IMG/VR virus record: IMGVR_UViG_3300027733_000004
Location: 1-43,597 of that record
Reading direction: 5' to 3' (one strand)
Source of the DNA: a virus
Length of the DNA stretch: 43,597 bases
In this document: positions 16,501-25,886 of the stretch, in pieces
How positions within the stretch are numbered: the first letter of the stretch is position 1
Layout of the letters: each line of letters begins with the position of its first letter
Notes under the pieces: generated by a model
What the model was told of the DNA's origin: nothing
Databases searched by the model: none
What the model saw: the letters and a program-made list of their open reading frames with translations, nothing else
Made by a program: the position numbers and the translations under genes

Positions 16501-19500
16501 GGTGCGTATTTTCCGGTTACCTCATCCCACAACTCCGTGGAAGAAAAGAACTTTGCAGGGTCAAGAGAGTCGTTGCCTTCCATCTTGAAGCCAAACTTTC
16601 TGCCAAGGTCAATGACAGTAGAACGCATCATTTTATCGTAGACACCGCCCATCATGAACATGTCTGTCCACATCTTGCTTCCTGCAATTCTTTCCTCAAG
16701 TCGAGCAATCTCCTGTTTTCTGTTTTCAACTTCTTCGTGAGTCATCTTGGACTCATCGATGTCTCTGGAGTAATAAGCAAGAAGGTTGTTTGCATCATCT
16801 TGAGTAACCATGTCCATGAACGTAGTCTGACCAAAGGCAAACTTGAAGAAGTTCTTCCAGACTCCGTTGCCAGCCACAATAGGAGAAGTTTCCCATCTTC
16901 CGTGGAAAGACTGAGGAGTTGCTCCTGTTTTTACCGCTTGAGGATTGGCAACAAGCTGACGCATCTGGTATACCTTTCCCCAGATTTCAAGGAAGACATC
17001 TTGCATGTGTCTTGTGTCAGCCTTATTCATCTGCCATTGTTTTTTGCCATGCTCCCATCTTGCAAGAAAGATTGGACCTTGTTCCGGTCCAAGTCCGTCT
17101 GCGTATGCTTTGGCATACATGTCCATGAAGGCAATAGCCTGTTCTGGAGTCTTTGCCACAGTCGGACCTTCCTTCATCACGAACTCATTATGCTCATTCA
17201 GTTCCCACTTGCCAAGGAAGTGACGCATGAACGTTGTTCTGTTGGACGCAAGTGCGTCGGAAAGGAAGAGGGCGTGTGCTAGTTCTTCAAGGACGATTGA
17301 AGCACCGGGTCTTGTCGTTGATGTAGCAGGTCTAAGGAAAGCATCCTTGTCGATGAGGATTTGTGTCTTTGACACCATGTTGCCAAAACCGTCATCGGTA
17401 GGAACGTGAAACAGGATAACGCCTTCTCTTTTTTCAATCGTCACCCCGTTATCAAGCGTCATGAATTCTCCAATTCTTGCACTTCTGGTAGGAGATAGCG
17501 ATGGAACCAACTTGCTTCTTTCTCCTTCAAGTGCTGAAATCTGAGTATTAGCATCAAGAACCTGCTGCTTGTTGTTTGCAAGTTCTTTTGATAGTTCAAC
17601 CCAAGAGGACTTAAACGAGTTAATCTTGCTGATTGTCTTTGCACTAAGATTTGATGTTATGTCAACAGGAGCTCCATCTTTGCCCGCTGCAGTAACGACA
17701 AAGCCCTGTTCGTTGAGTTTAACATTCTCGACCGAAACTCCAGCTTCTTGTGCTACAAGTTTTGCGACATCTCTGAACTTTGAAATTCTGTCTTTACCAT
17801 CCTTTTCAAGATTAACTACAAGTTCGTTAAGCTTTTTAATCTTAAGGTCAATGTCACCGATACCTGCTTCTGCGGCAAGCGAGTCGGTGTGTGTCTTCAT
17901 CATCTGCTTGGCATGTGCTTCAGCCTCGATTCCGGTAAGTCCAAGCTCTTTTGCTTGCTGCAGGAATTGGTCTTTTGCGGCTTCCGCAAGTTCTGGAGTG
18001 GCAAACTCTCTGCTGCCCCAAAGTGCAACAGCTGCGGATGTAACAGAAGCGTCATGAAACTCGACATTAGTTCCACTCAACGCTCTGTTGATAAGCGATA
18101 TATAAGCGGCAAACTCCTTCTGTGCAAGGATGGATTGATTGACTTTCAGTATCATCGAGCCAGGAGCATTCATCTTGCCGTCTCGTCTTTGAACAAGCGT
18201 ATCAATCATTTCTCTGATTGTAACAGCCTGACTGGGGTCCATTTCAGCCATTCTTGCGGAAAGTTCCATCAGGTCTAGGACTGTTCTTTCATTAATTCCG
18301 TGCGTAGGAGACACGTTTCTGATGAAAGAACGATTCATTACGCTCAACGACTTTGTTCCAAACGTATAGCCTGTTGCAGTTCCAAGCATCTGCGTGTCGC
18401 CAAGCCACATTAGTCCTTCATTGACAAACGAAGAAGCCATCACGTTGCCAATCTGATAGACACCGGCACCGATACCATGCTCTACAAGTCCGTTGGCAAT
18501 GCTCGAAAACTGCTTAAGTGCTGTAAGTCTTTCAATCTTAGCCATCAACTTAGCATGTTCTTCCTTGGTGCTAAGACCCGTTTTGACACCGGCAGCGGTT
18601 CTTTCAAGTTCGGCAAGTGCGTCATCAAGTTGAGTTCCGTAACTCTTACGAAGAATTCCAGAAACAGAGCGTGCTTCACTTGTCGCAAGAGAAGAAGCTT
18701 TCAGCCAGTCATTCCAGAACTCAAAGAAATAACCACCATAACCAGCAAGGTTGGCAATAGACCAAATCTTTCTTCCTTCATTCCACTTGGCAGCCCAATT
18801 GCCCGTAGATGTCACGGTCATGTTCATCGATGCGGCCTTATCTACGTCTCCTGTAGCACCAAGGATTGCAGCAACTTCGCCCTGCGATGGCATATTAAAT
18901 CTGGACACTTCTTTGCTTGTCTTATCAAGACCAGCTTGAACACCCCTGAATGCTCTGGAAAGACCGTAAGTAATACCACGACCAGGCATATTCATCAGAA
19001 GGTCTTCGATTGCTTCCAAGTCTTTGTATCCAGCAAGGTCACTAGCATCAAACTTTCTCCACGCATCTCCAACCTCTTTTCTTATGTTGCTGACCATCGA
19101 TTCCGTGATATTGACAGCACTTGTCTTACCAGCAGGCATTGCAATTCCGCCCTGCATCAATCTCTGATAAATCTCAAAATTAGAAGCGTCATCCCAAAGT
19201 CCGGGTTCAATTTCAGAAAGTCTCTGTCTGACCCTTTTGATGGTTTCTTCGGATGCCGTAGAATAGTTGATGTTTCTGCCTTCTTTTACAATCTTGGCAA
19301 ACTGTCTTCTGACGCCAGCAATTGAATTGCTCTTGTTGATGATGTCAGTCTTTAACGCCTCAACCATCTCCTTTGGGATTGTTTCAAGGGTCTTTGTCGC
19401 AGGATTAAACCATCTTGCTCTGCCTGAAATAATTCTTTCAATAGCTTCATAGTCATCGATGACCATGCCATTTGCCTTTGCTGTATCCTTGACAGACTCA

Positions 19501-21224
19501 AGAAGCACTCTAGATGTACCTTCAAGCTTGCCTCCTTTTCTTTCGATGTCAGACGCAATAAGTCTGGCTTCAATTGCCGCTTCCTTGGCTGCACCTTCTG
19601 CAGCACCCTTGATGGTTTCTACTCCACCAAAACCAACAAGCTTGCCAAAGTTCTTATAGATAGCCCTTGCAGTCCAGATGTCAAGGAAAGTAGATGCATC
19701 TTCTCTTACTCTCTGGCTTCCAGCACCGCTAATCTTAGTAAAAAGACCTTGTTCCGGTATGCTTGCAATGCCTTCACGCATAGCTTGGACTGCGTTGATA
19801 TAACGCATTTGAGCCTTGATTTGAACGTCTTCCCATGTGATTGCACCAAGTGCGTATCTGCTTTCATCGGCAAGGCTTGAGCCAATCTCACTACCGAAAT
19901 ATTCTGTGATTACAGAATTAGGGTCAGTAGATGTAACAAGATAAGAAAGTCCTGCGGTTGCCGTTACGATGCCATCAAGCAAAGAAAGCACGGAACCGGC
20001 AGTATTCTGACCTGCAGCCAAAGCAGGGTTTTCGGCACCAGTAAACGCACCTTTCTTTCTAAGTTTTGCGTAAAGGTCAACGACCTTCTTTGATTGCTCT
20101 TCAATCTCTGTGATTGACGTAGGGTCTTTAGAGTCAAGGAACATTCTCAAAGAGTCATGCTCGGAAATGCCTCCGTGTTTTTCCCTAAAACCTTTGAGTT
20201 CAGCGGGAAATCCTCCTAATGTGTCCTTTGAAATTCTTCTTTGCTCAAGAAGCTTGTTTACCTCAAAGATAAAACTCTGTTTAAGTTCTCCGTTTTCACC
20301 AGAGGCATTCTTGAAGTCATCGCTCCATGTGTAATCAGGATGAACAAAGGCTTCAAGCGTAGCAGGAGCAAGGTCCACCACAGAACCATAAAGATGACCA
20401 AGTGAATTCTTGGCATTATTGACCCAATCTGAAAATCCGGGATTTCTCTGCATTCTCTTTGCAGCCTTGAACATCTCAAGGTCGGACTTTGACTCTGGAT
20501 TAAGCGGAACTCCAGACTGCAGTCTTTCAAGGTATGTCGTAGGATATTGTTCTTCTACAAGTCCTGCCTTTTTTGCGGCATCCCAAACCTTAGAATGAAT
20601 GTCCGTTCTATAGATTCTGGAATACTTGTTGTTTCCTCCAAGGTATTGTGCACGCTCTTCCGGGGAAATTAGTTTCTTTTCAAGAAGGATTTTAGTGAAA
20701 AACTCTTGGTCACGCAGGGCGTTTGGGTCTTCCTTGACAATATCCATAACGCCTTCCTGCATAAGTCTGTTGAACAAAAAGTTGCCTTGTTCTCCTTCTT
20801 TCAGAAGGTTCGTGATGACTTCATCCTTGTTTGCACCTTTTGACGTAAGCCAAGAACCGTAAGAAGAACGAACGGGCTCTTTAGGCATGATTTTATCATT
20901 ATTTGCCTGAACTCCCGGAATAGAAGCATCCATCGATGGAAGAGCACTAATGCGGTCTGCATCCTCTCTCCACTTCTTGTAGTTAACGTCAAATATCGAT
21001 TTTTCCGCAAAAGCAGCATCAATATCAGAGCCTATGGCCCTTGCTTCCTTTGAGTCACTATTATTGAAAGAAGTAATGGCTGTTTTGTTCTCTCTAGTTC
21101 CTGGAAGAACGTAGGAAGGTGGATAAAACGCTCTCTTGTCGTAGCTAGAACCTGCGGCAAACGGCTCTTTTGGCTTAACTACTTCTGTGCTTGGAGCCTC
21201 GAAAACGCCGGGATTTTGTGCCAT
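13530..21224 (-). CDS. Giant virion-associated protein, about 2564 aa (ejection/polyvalent type)
   Basis: The largest gene, 18 percent of the genome. ATG chosen at 21224; the frame begins at a TTG at 21236. It sits after three other predicted internal proteins and before the lysis genes, the place of large ejection proteins in short-tailed phages. Near residue 1308 is VLEELAHALF, which looks like a zincin helix but with Glu in place of the first His of HExxH, so metal binding is doubtful. Multiple helical and mixed segments follow. Charged helical N- and C-termini, no signal peptide. No RNA polymerase motifs were noticed. Likely carried in the capsid and injected; enzymatic content unknown. 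A domain search on segments would be decisive. Confidence 0.7.
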   Translation of the reverse strand: MAQNPGVFEAPSTEVVKPKEPFAAGSSYDKRAFYPPSYVLPGTRENKTAITSFNNSDSKEARAIGSDIDAAFAEKSIFDVNYKKWREDADRISALPSMDASIPGVQANNDKIMPKEPVRSSYGSWLTSKGANKDEVITNLLKEGEQGNFLFNRLMQEGVMDIVKEDPNALRDQEFFTKILLEKKLISPEERAQYLGGNNKYSRIYRTDIHSKVWDAAKKAGLVEEQYPTTYLERLQSGVPLNPESKSDLEMFKAAKRMQRNPGFSDWVNNAKNSLGHLYGSVVDLAPATLEAFVHPDYTWSDDFKNASGENGELKQSFIFEVNKLLEQRRISKDTLGGFPAELKGFREKHGGISEHDSLRMFLDSKDPTSITEIEEQSKKVVDLYAKLRKKGAFTGAENPALAAGQNTAGSVLSLLDGIVTATAGLSYLVTSTDPNSVITEYFGSEIGSSLADESRYALGAITWEDVQIKAQMRYINAVQAMREGIASIPEQGLFTKISGAGSQRVREDASTFLDIWTARAIYKNFGKLVGFGGVETIKGAAEGAAKEAAIEARLIASDIERKGGKLEGTSRVLLESVKDTAKANGMVIDDYEAIERIISGRARWFNPATKTLETIPKEMVEALKTDIINKSNSIAGVRRQFAKIVKEGRNINYSTASEETIKRVRQRLSEIEPGLWDDASNFEIYQRLMQGGIAMPAGKTSAVNITESMVSNIRKEVGDAWRKFDASDLAGYKDLEAIEDLLMNMPGRGITYGLSRAFRGVQAGLDKTSKEVSRFNMPSQGEVAAILGATGDVDKAASMNMTVTSTGNWAAKWNEGRKIWSIANLAGYGGYFFEFWNDWLKASSLATSEARSVSGILRKSYGTQLDDALAELERTAAGVKTGLSTKEEHAKLMAKIERLTALKQFSSIANGLVEHGIGAGVYQIGNVMASSFVNEGLMWLGDTQMLGTATGYTFGTKSLSVMNRSFIRNVSPTHGINERTVLDLMELSARMAEMDPSQAVTIREMIDTLVQRRDGKMNAPGSMILKVNQSILAQKEFAAYISLINRALSGTNVEFHDASVTSAAVALWGSREFATPELAEAAKDQFLQQAKELGLTGIEAEAHAKQMMKTHTDSLAAEAGIGDIDLKIKKLNELVVNLEKDGKDRISKFRDVAKLVAQEAGVSVENVKLNEQGFVVTAAGKDGAPVDITSNLSAKTISKINSFKSSWVELSKELANNKQQVLDANTQISALEGERSKLVPSLSPTRSARIGEFMTLDNGVTIEKREGVILFHVPTDDGFGNMVSKTQILIDKDAFLRPATSTTRPGASIVLEELAHALFLSDALASNRTTFMRHFLGKWELNEHNEFVMKEGPTVAKTPEQAIAFMDMYAKAYADGLGPEQGPIFLARWEHGKKQWQMNKADTRHMQDVFLEIWGKVYQMRQLVANPQAVKTGATPQSFHGRWETSPIVAGNGVWKNFFKFAFGQTTFMDMVTQDDANNLLAYYSRDIDESKMTHEEVENRKQEIARLEERIAGSKMWTDMFMMGGVYDKMMRSTVIDLGRKFGFKMEGNDSLDPAKFFSSTELWDEVTGKYAPVHPSLQQTVDAAHAMTRGVPSQISMNDNFMFDAIHSEEDSNSPEARQRRILWAFATGRKEWLGKDGKFKAPIAQLFKEESKPIEVFKNVVVDTDDRGQIYGLLPFKNKNGKIVLSGTPSKEQSQRLIEWLKTTGEFGASSPFRMNNHHLDTIAKMLDAIGRSDVLDAENQKNKTAGHIPVFLVDYAGVTHMTETGKVVRGHQGMRRFAPFAVVIDQTTLDESGYKLKERDKKGYITDKNMEPVDMMYFWVVDVDAWNDRSKASWEGSLKDSKGTRYEWSHQEIKNMFTNYNMFIEAQEKVLMNFSQGGPYQGNATRFPPKRSWQVLLPYANGNQKVAMKMADVILRTIGFPDSELGELIALESKDAKKLSTDEKARLKTLRDKDIERDEASEFFARLRAKNQNEYGSGADWDAKMIFTKIRPDRVLGSIGRVLTKSGEPAMIPFTNNVYSWGKANHATGSAWFNITNSEITTMSNQYNMGEDRVLSGARHGSGYSLWLVERKNPAFHGVTEQRWIAFDPERRRVSGEFKLRTDAENAAMKHSVENPLSNSPQIGNAFEMSMSEAGFIPVGTTFEAGRRTEFISKDGTWTVKRNAGTKKFDLVDTKSGLTIRTNMSLKGNQQGARTDVLMATIQDAVESGSVEVAITNEKHRQLTESGVMEWKKTTVENGVQQQVRFADKNPVYWAFKKHLRNVGDAAWANEVAASMVQELGADVVESSPSKTIAWIQDFRKKGYFGWYFDNKVLAEGQQTFREMVASEKDAADRKKVPLNPVRPKTPTGPKPAHYTNEEWLAMRAEIDAAQVDYDVWHEGAVEKEQDVARHRQSLELALKWSDGLIKDYETFIEREKKGPAPTTTNNMEAAHFAETHLQTINAIRRAGVATKNITYLNDFGYLIAQIAPKDVLDLGGKKVVVPSISGAIANTLTGKNTKYRPNLFYVYSPKGMMVGSYKSFQDASNASNEDIIKNRNLEVVRPGLTQGERSEIEKRYNR

Positions 21225-21261
21225 GATACGATTCAATACTTGAATTATTGCTTTTCAAGCA

Positions 21262-23160
21262 TTATTTAATGGCGTTTCTCTTCATCTCTTCAGCCATCAA
21301 CAGGTCGTGGAACTTGTCAAAATACGACTTTGCTCTCTCTGCAGAAGCAGTTCCAGCCTGATATCCAACGTCCTTAGAACCAAGTCCGTAAGTGTCAATA
21401 ACGGTCATATGTCGATTGATGTCCGCAGCAGTAATATCATACCCAAGAATCTTTGCGTATCTCATATTGTAATGCTTGAGTGCTGATGCCGTAATCTTGA
21501 AGTTTGCCCTCTGCATAGTTCTGGCGTGGTCAAGCATTGTCAAATAGGCAATGGTTCTGATACGCTCTTTATTAAGCCCAGCCATAGAAAAGACTTTGCC
21601 GGGATTGGGAATACCAGAAAGAAGCATTTCCTGCTCGTAATTGGAAGGATTACCACCACCTGTAACAAACTTTCTTCTAGCCGCCATGATATGGAAAACG
21701 TTGTTTTCCTCGGCAGCATACTCTTCAGAGAAGAACTTCTTGATTGTATTGCTTGTCCAATAGCCCTTTTGAAGCTCATCAAACTTAAAAAACAGTTCCT
21801 GAAGCGGAGAAATCAACTTATCAGCATCAGAGGTAAGTTGGATAATATCATTAAGATTCTCTGCCTTAGGGTTCTGCATGTTAGCAACCTTGTTCTTAAA
21901 GTATCTATACTTTCCGTTCTTTTGAACCCAATTGACGAAATCTCCCGGAAGCATTGAAGAGTTTCTTACTCCACCACGTTTGTCTGTTGCAGTAGGGAAG
22001 GTAGGAGCAATCTTGTAAAACTCTGCTACGCCCTGAGAAATCCATCCATTGAATTTAGTATCATCATTTTCATGAATACCAACCCAGCCTTCAACATGCT
22101 TGTTGAAGAAGTCTTGGAAGATAAGTTCTGTCTTGTCAGCCTCGTCAATATTAGCAATTGTGGCATTATATGACGCAATTCTGCTAGTAAAATCAGTTTG
22201 CTGCTTTGCAATGGCTTCTTGTGCGTCCTTCCAAACTCTGAAATTCTGCTCTTCCTGAGAAACAAAAGAGGTTCTATCAGAATTCAAATTGTCAATTTCG
22301 GCATTAATCTTCTTTACTTCCGGATTGTCTCCACGAAGACCTGTTCTTTGTTTGACAAGATTTCCAATTCTTCTGTCAATATCTGAAATTCTAGACTCAT
22401 ACTTAGGCGTATAAGTTCCGGCAGGGTTTTGAGTAGTAGCCGAGAACGCAAGCATATCCTTATTTCTCTGTGTCTTGATACGCTCTCCCTCCGTAGGACC
22501 AGGAAGCGGCTCATTGCGATTTACAACCTCTCCGTTCTGAACATAAGAATTAAGAGACTGACCTGTTCTTTCAAATGCAGTATTAAGCAGAAGAAGCGAA
22601 GAAATGTCTTCCTTGGACTTGGGCTTTTCGCTGAACGCTCTGCTTACAAGCGTATAAGCCTTGGTGATTCTAGAAGCATTTCCAGAGCCATAGGTATCAA
22701 ACATCTGGATGGCTTCATCTTGCTCCTCTGCCGTAGGGTCAACAGAGAGATTTCTATCAAGGTTCTTATCAAGTATGAACTTCATCAGGTGAAGTTTACG
22801 CTTGTTCTGTGCGTGGAAATTGAGTTCCGGTTCAGTAAGTTTGGCTGCGTTTTCCCCCCAATTAGCATCGTTGATTTCGATGTTAAAGAGGTCTGGTGTC
22901 TCCTTATTGTTTACAATTCGACCAGAGATAGGAATGCCAGCCTTGTTGTTAAGGTTGCTGGTAACCCTGAACTTATGACCAAGGTCACCAGTCAAAACTC
23001 CTGTTTCACCGGCAATTTCACCAACAATAGGTTTAACAGCAGAACTTTCAGTCTGTCCAGACTTAGGTGCAACAGGTGTTGCGGTAGTAGCAGGTTTTTC
23101 TGCTTCTACTTTTACGCCAGGAGGCGTTGCTGCTACATATCTAGAGAAAAGTTCAGGCAT
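21262..23160 (-). CDS. Predicted internal virion/ejection protein, 632 aa
   Basis: Not recognised by motif. Pro, Ala and Thr rich N-terminus (first 40 residues), then a long mainly helical protein with coiled-coil stretches (about 230-330, RISDIDRRIGNLVKQR through QEAIAKQQTDF). No catalytic motif or membrane segment seen. It sits between a coiled-coil protein and the giant protein, in the block that in podoviruses holds the ejection proteins (T7 gp14-gp16 or P22 gp7, gp20, gp16 equivalents). Assignment is by position only. Confidence 0.65.
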   Translation of the reverse strand: MPELFSRYVAATPPGVKVEAEKPATTATPVAPKSGQTESSAVKPIVGEIAGETGVLTGDLGHKFRVTSNLNNKAGIPISGRIVNNKETPDLFNIEINDANWGENAAKLTEPELNFHAQNKRKLHLMKFILDKNLDRNLSVDPTAEEQDEAIQMFDTYGSGNASRITKAYTLVSRAFSEKPKSKEDISSLLLLNTAFERTGQSLNSYVQNGEVVNRNEPLPGPTEGERIKTQRNKDMLAFSATTQNPAGTYTPKYESRISDIDRRIGNLVKQRTGLRGDNPEVKKINAEIDNLNSDRTSFVSQEEQNFRVWKDAQEAIAKQQTDFTSRIASYNATIANIDEADKTELIFQDFFNKHVEGWVGIHENDDTKFNGWISQGVAEFYKIAPTFPTATDKRGGVRNSSMLPGDFVNWVQKNGKYRYFKNKVANMQNPKAENLNDIIQLTSDADKLISPLQELFFKFDELQKGYWTSNTIKKFFSEEYAAEENNVFHIMAARRKFVTGGGNPSNYEQEMLLSGIPNPGKVFSMAGLNKERIRTIAYLTMLDHARTMQRANFKITASALKHYNMRYAKILGYDITAADINRHMTVIDTYGLGSKDVGYQAGTASAERAKSYFDKFHDLLMAEEMKRNAIK

Positions 23161-23165
23161 TTTAT

Positions 23166-23915
23166 TTATTTAATTCCAAACGTGTTTTTAAGATAGTCTG
23201 AAAAAAGATTTACAGGTGCGCTGTTGATGATTGGATTGAAAGGCTTAATAAAGTTAGAAACGATTTCTGGGCCCTTTTCTTGAAGTGTCTGAGAAGCTTC
23301 TTTAACCATATTCCTCTTTGCAAGTCTTACTGCTTCTTGCTTTTCGGTATCCTTATACTCTGCAAGAGTTCCAGGAAGCTTCATTCCTGTGGTAATTTCG
23401 TCAATAGAGGCCTGATGTCCTTCTCTCTTCTTTCTCAATGCAGACATCTGACCTACGATAGCGTTCTTTTCAGAATTGCTAAGTTTGCCATATTTGTTGC
23501 CTTTGGCATCAGCATCTTCATCTAACTGAAGTTGGAGTCCGGAAATTCTAGCATCAATGGTCTGAATAGATTGGTCATGCATTCCATACAGTTCCTTGTA
23601 AGCAGTAGTTCTTGCCGTGATGTATTTGGTAACCTTGTCGTCTTCTTTTGCTGCAGCATCTGCCTCAAGTTTTGACTGTGCGATATCATTCTTTCTTCCT
23701 GCCTGCAAAGCAGTTTCTCCAGCAACATCAATTTCCTGCTTCTTAAGTTCCATCGTCTTGCTTTCGGTGATTGCATCAGAGATGGTCTTTCCGATGTTTG
23801 CATACATGGCAGCCTGTGTCTGTGCAGACTCAAGATAACCATTGGGAACTGTCTGGACCTGTTCACCTTGATACTTGGAAAATGTTCCTCCTTGCGGCTG
23901 TGGTTGATTAGGCAT
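23166..23915 (-). CDS. Predicted coiled-coil internal virion protein, 249 aa
   Basis: Almost wholly helical, Gln, Ala, Lys and Glu rich, with long coiled-coil stretches (about 40-100 and 115-190). Overlaps the upstream ejection-type gene by 8 bases. It resembles in composition, not in sequence that I can identify, the small ejection proteins that form the trans-envelope channel. Confidence 0.62.
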   Translation of the reverse strand: MPNQPQPQGGTFSKYQGEQVQTVPNGYLESAQTQAAMYANIGKTISDAITESKTMELKKQEIDVAGETALQAGRKNDIAQSKLEADAAAKEDDKVTKYITARTTAYKELYGMHDQSIQTIDARISGLQLQLDEDADAKGNKYGKLSNSEKNAIVGQMSALRKKREGHQASIDEITTGMKLPGTLAEYKDTEKQEAVRLAKRNMVKEASQTLQEKGPEIVSNFIKPFNPIINSAPVNLFSDYLKNTFGIK

Positions 23916-24930
23916 GGGAATTGATGTTTTTAAGTTGTCTGTTCACGACGATATCCATTGCAGAACGAACCATACGTTTAAGGATAGGCTTGTTGGAAAT
24001 GAACTTGGCAAAATCTTCGCCGTGCTTCGTGTAAATGTCAAGAAGCCACTTGGGTGCGTCTGTCGTAAGCCATTCTCTGAAGATAATCCATCGGATGTCT
24101 TTTTCTCCGTAGACTTCTCTTGCTACCCAGCAAAGTTTGATAAGACCGCCAACAATTCCACCTACCATGCTCATCATGCCGGCACTTCTTGTGGCTGCTG
24201 CCTGTGCCTGTGCCATCTGAACCTGTGCGTTCGTAGCACGGATGTTTGCAAGATACTGAGACTCTGGCTGCAAGAATGACGGACCAAGGTTTCCAAAAGA
24301 AGCCTGTGTCTGGTCAACCATTCCCGGCAACGAATACATGTTGCTCAACTGCATTGCGGGTTGCATGTAAGCCTGTGCACCAAACTGCTGGGTTTGCATA
24401 CCCATCTGGTTTGCTTGGAGTGCTGTCTGTTGTCTCTGCTGCTTTCTCTGGTTGCCAAGCTGATAAGAGTTCAGGACTTCCATTCCGATAGCCTGATTAC
24501 CGGTAAGACCTCTTGCACCAGCGGCAGCCCTAGCAGACTGTTGTGCGGCTGTCGTTTCCTGTTCGTTAAGAGTAGAACCAAGAGCAAGGTCGTTTGCCGC
24601 TTGCTGTCCAAAAGTGTTATAGATGCTTCTGTTCCAATCGGACATTCCGGCAACAGCCTGACTTGTCGCATTAGCACCAAGTTGACCAAACTGATTTACA
24701 AGTGCATTTCCATAAGCACCCTGTGCTGCGAGAGAGTCTCCCTGCAGACCTTGATACATGCCAAGAAGGTTCTGGGACTGACTTGCAAAGTTTGCTGCTT
24801 GGTGAGCCTGCAAGCCAGGCATGATTTCATTCTCGTAACCGATTACCTGCGGAAGAAGCTTAGTCTGAGCCTGTGCAGCACCAAGCGTCTCATTGTAATA
24901 CTGCTGTCCCTCTCTGGATAGAAAGTCCAT
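23908..24930 (-). CDS. Gln/Ala-rich internal virion protein with CWVAREVYG motif, 340 aa
   Basis: The first 240 residues are Gln, Ala, Gly, Asn and Met rich and low complexity, typical of flexible DNA-ejection proteins. Near 250-265 is a short hydrophobic Gly-rich helix (MMSMVGGIVGGLIKL), followed directly by CWVAREVYGEKDIRWIIFRE and a helical C-terminal domain (WLTTDAPKWLLDIYTKHG). The CWVAREVYG...W..FR...AP.WL..LY pattern recurs at the C-termini of internal virion and tail proteins of many phages; its function is unknown to me. The hydrophobic helix could insert in the membrane during ejection. Confidence 0.7.
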   Translation of the reverse strand: MDFLSREGQQYYNETLGAAQAQTKLLPQVIGYENEIMPGLQAHQAANFASQSQNLLGMYQGLQGDSLAAQGAYGNALVNQFGQLGANATSQAVAGMSDWNRSIYNTFGQQAANDLALGSTLNEQETTAAQQSARAAAGARGLTGNQAIGMEVLNSYQLGNQRKQQRQQTALQANQMGMQTQQFGAQAYMQPAMQLSNMYSLPGMVDQTQASFGNLGPSFLQPESQYLANIRATNAQVQMAQAQAAATRSAGMMSMVGGIVGGLIKLCWVAREVYGEKDIRWIIFREWLTTDAPKWLLDIYTKHGEDFAKFISNKPILKRMVRSAMDIVVNRQLKNINSHA

Positions 24931-24933
24931 AAA

Positions 24934-25884
24934 TTAGTTGGTCTTGTATTTTGTAATTCTAAACTTGTTAGTAAGAGGATAGTTTTGATACTGACCCCAT
25001 TCTACATAATAATAAGCATTAGAAACAGCAAACAATTGAACCATAGTATGCGTTAGTTTAAAATATGTATTATCAACCACAGTTCCTACATTTAAAACGT
25101 AACTAAAAGAAAGATAACCACCACCATAGCTGCCGCCATAAAATGTAGGCTGAATTCCTTTAAGTAACGTATTTCCTTGAAATAGTTTGACACCTAAATC
25201 ATAATTTCCAGAAACAGCAGCCGAGCCAGTATCACCACCGCCACTAGACCATCCGAAAGGTCTGAAATGTGCCTCTACTTCTATTACCCAGATTTCACTT
25301 GCTGGCTTTGTCATTGGAACCGACTGAAAACTAATACACCATCCAGAACTATCATAAGATGATTGATATGATGTTTCAAATATTGTATATTCAAGGATTT
25401 CCTTGATTTGAGAAATACCGGTAACTGTTCCGGTAAACGTTGTATTTCCAGTAATTGTAAGAGCACCGCCGACGCTGGCATTACCAGAGGTGGTAAGTGA
25501 AGCACCGCTAAGTCCGTTTGTAGCCGTAATGCTGCCAGCAGAAGTAATGTTGCCAGCAGACGTAGAGATGTTTCCCGTTGTAGCAAGCGTGCCAGCAACG
25601 GTAGTATTGCCACCAATCGTGGCAGTTCCTGTGGTAGAAAGAGTGCTAGCAGCCAGAGGAAGGTTGGACTGTCTTACGTCCTCAAGTTTGGCACTTCTAA
25701 GGGCAGCATCAGACGCATCCTTGACAAGAAAAAGGTCGCCGTTTTCCATAGCCTTGGTAGGCACAAGGTCACGGCTGGAAATAGCCTCTGCGGTCAGTCT
25801 AGCACCGGCAACGTGGTTATTGAGACGGGTATCATCAACCTGTTGTCCGTTTACAAAGTTTTCTCCTGGAATTAGGTCAGCCAT
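24934..25884 (-). CDS. Tail fibre or appendage protein, 316 aa
   Basis: The N-terminal 85 residues (DLIPGENFVNGQQVDDTRLN) look like a virion attachment domain. Residues about 85-165 are a Thr, Ser, Gly and Ala repeat with G-N-x-T/S steps, typical of trimeric beta-helical fibre shafts. The C-terminal 150 residues are Tyr, Gly and Ser rich and beta-strand prone, fitting a receptor-binding tip. It lies directly after the tail nozzle gene. Confidence 0.78.
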   Translation of the reverse strand: MADLIPGENFVNGQQVDDTRLNNHVAGARLTAEAISSRDLVPTKAMENGDLFLVKDASDAALRSAKLEDVRQSNLPLAASTLSTTGTATIGGNTTVAGTLATTGNISTSAGNITSAGSITATNGLSGASLTTSGNASVGGALTITGNTTFTGTVTGISQIKEILEYTIFETSYQSSYDSSGWCISFQSVPMTKPASEIWVIEVEAHFRPFGWSSGGGDTGSAAVSGNYDLGVKLFQGNTLLKGIQPTFYGGSYGGGYLSFSYVLNVGTVVDNTYFKLTHTMVQLFAVSNAYYYVEWGQYQNYPLTNKFRITKYKTN

Positions 25885-25886
25885 AA

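Noticed and set aside
16395-17282. 295-codon plus-strand frame within the giant gene
   Set aside because: Shadow; no start signal and the giant frame is unbroken across it.
17276-17306. Active zinc metallopeptidase in the giant protein
   Set aside because: The motif is EExxH, lacking the first histidine of HExxH, so an active site cannot be claimed.
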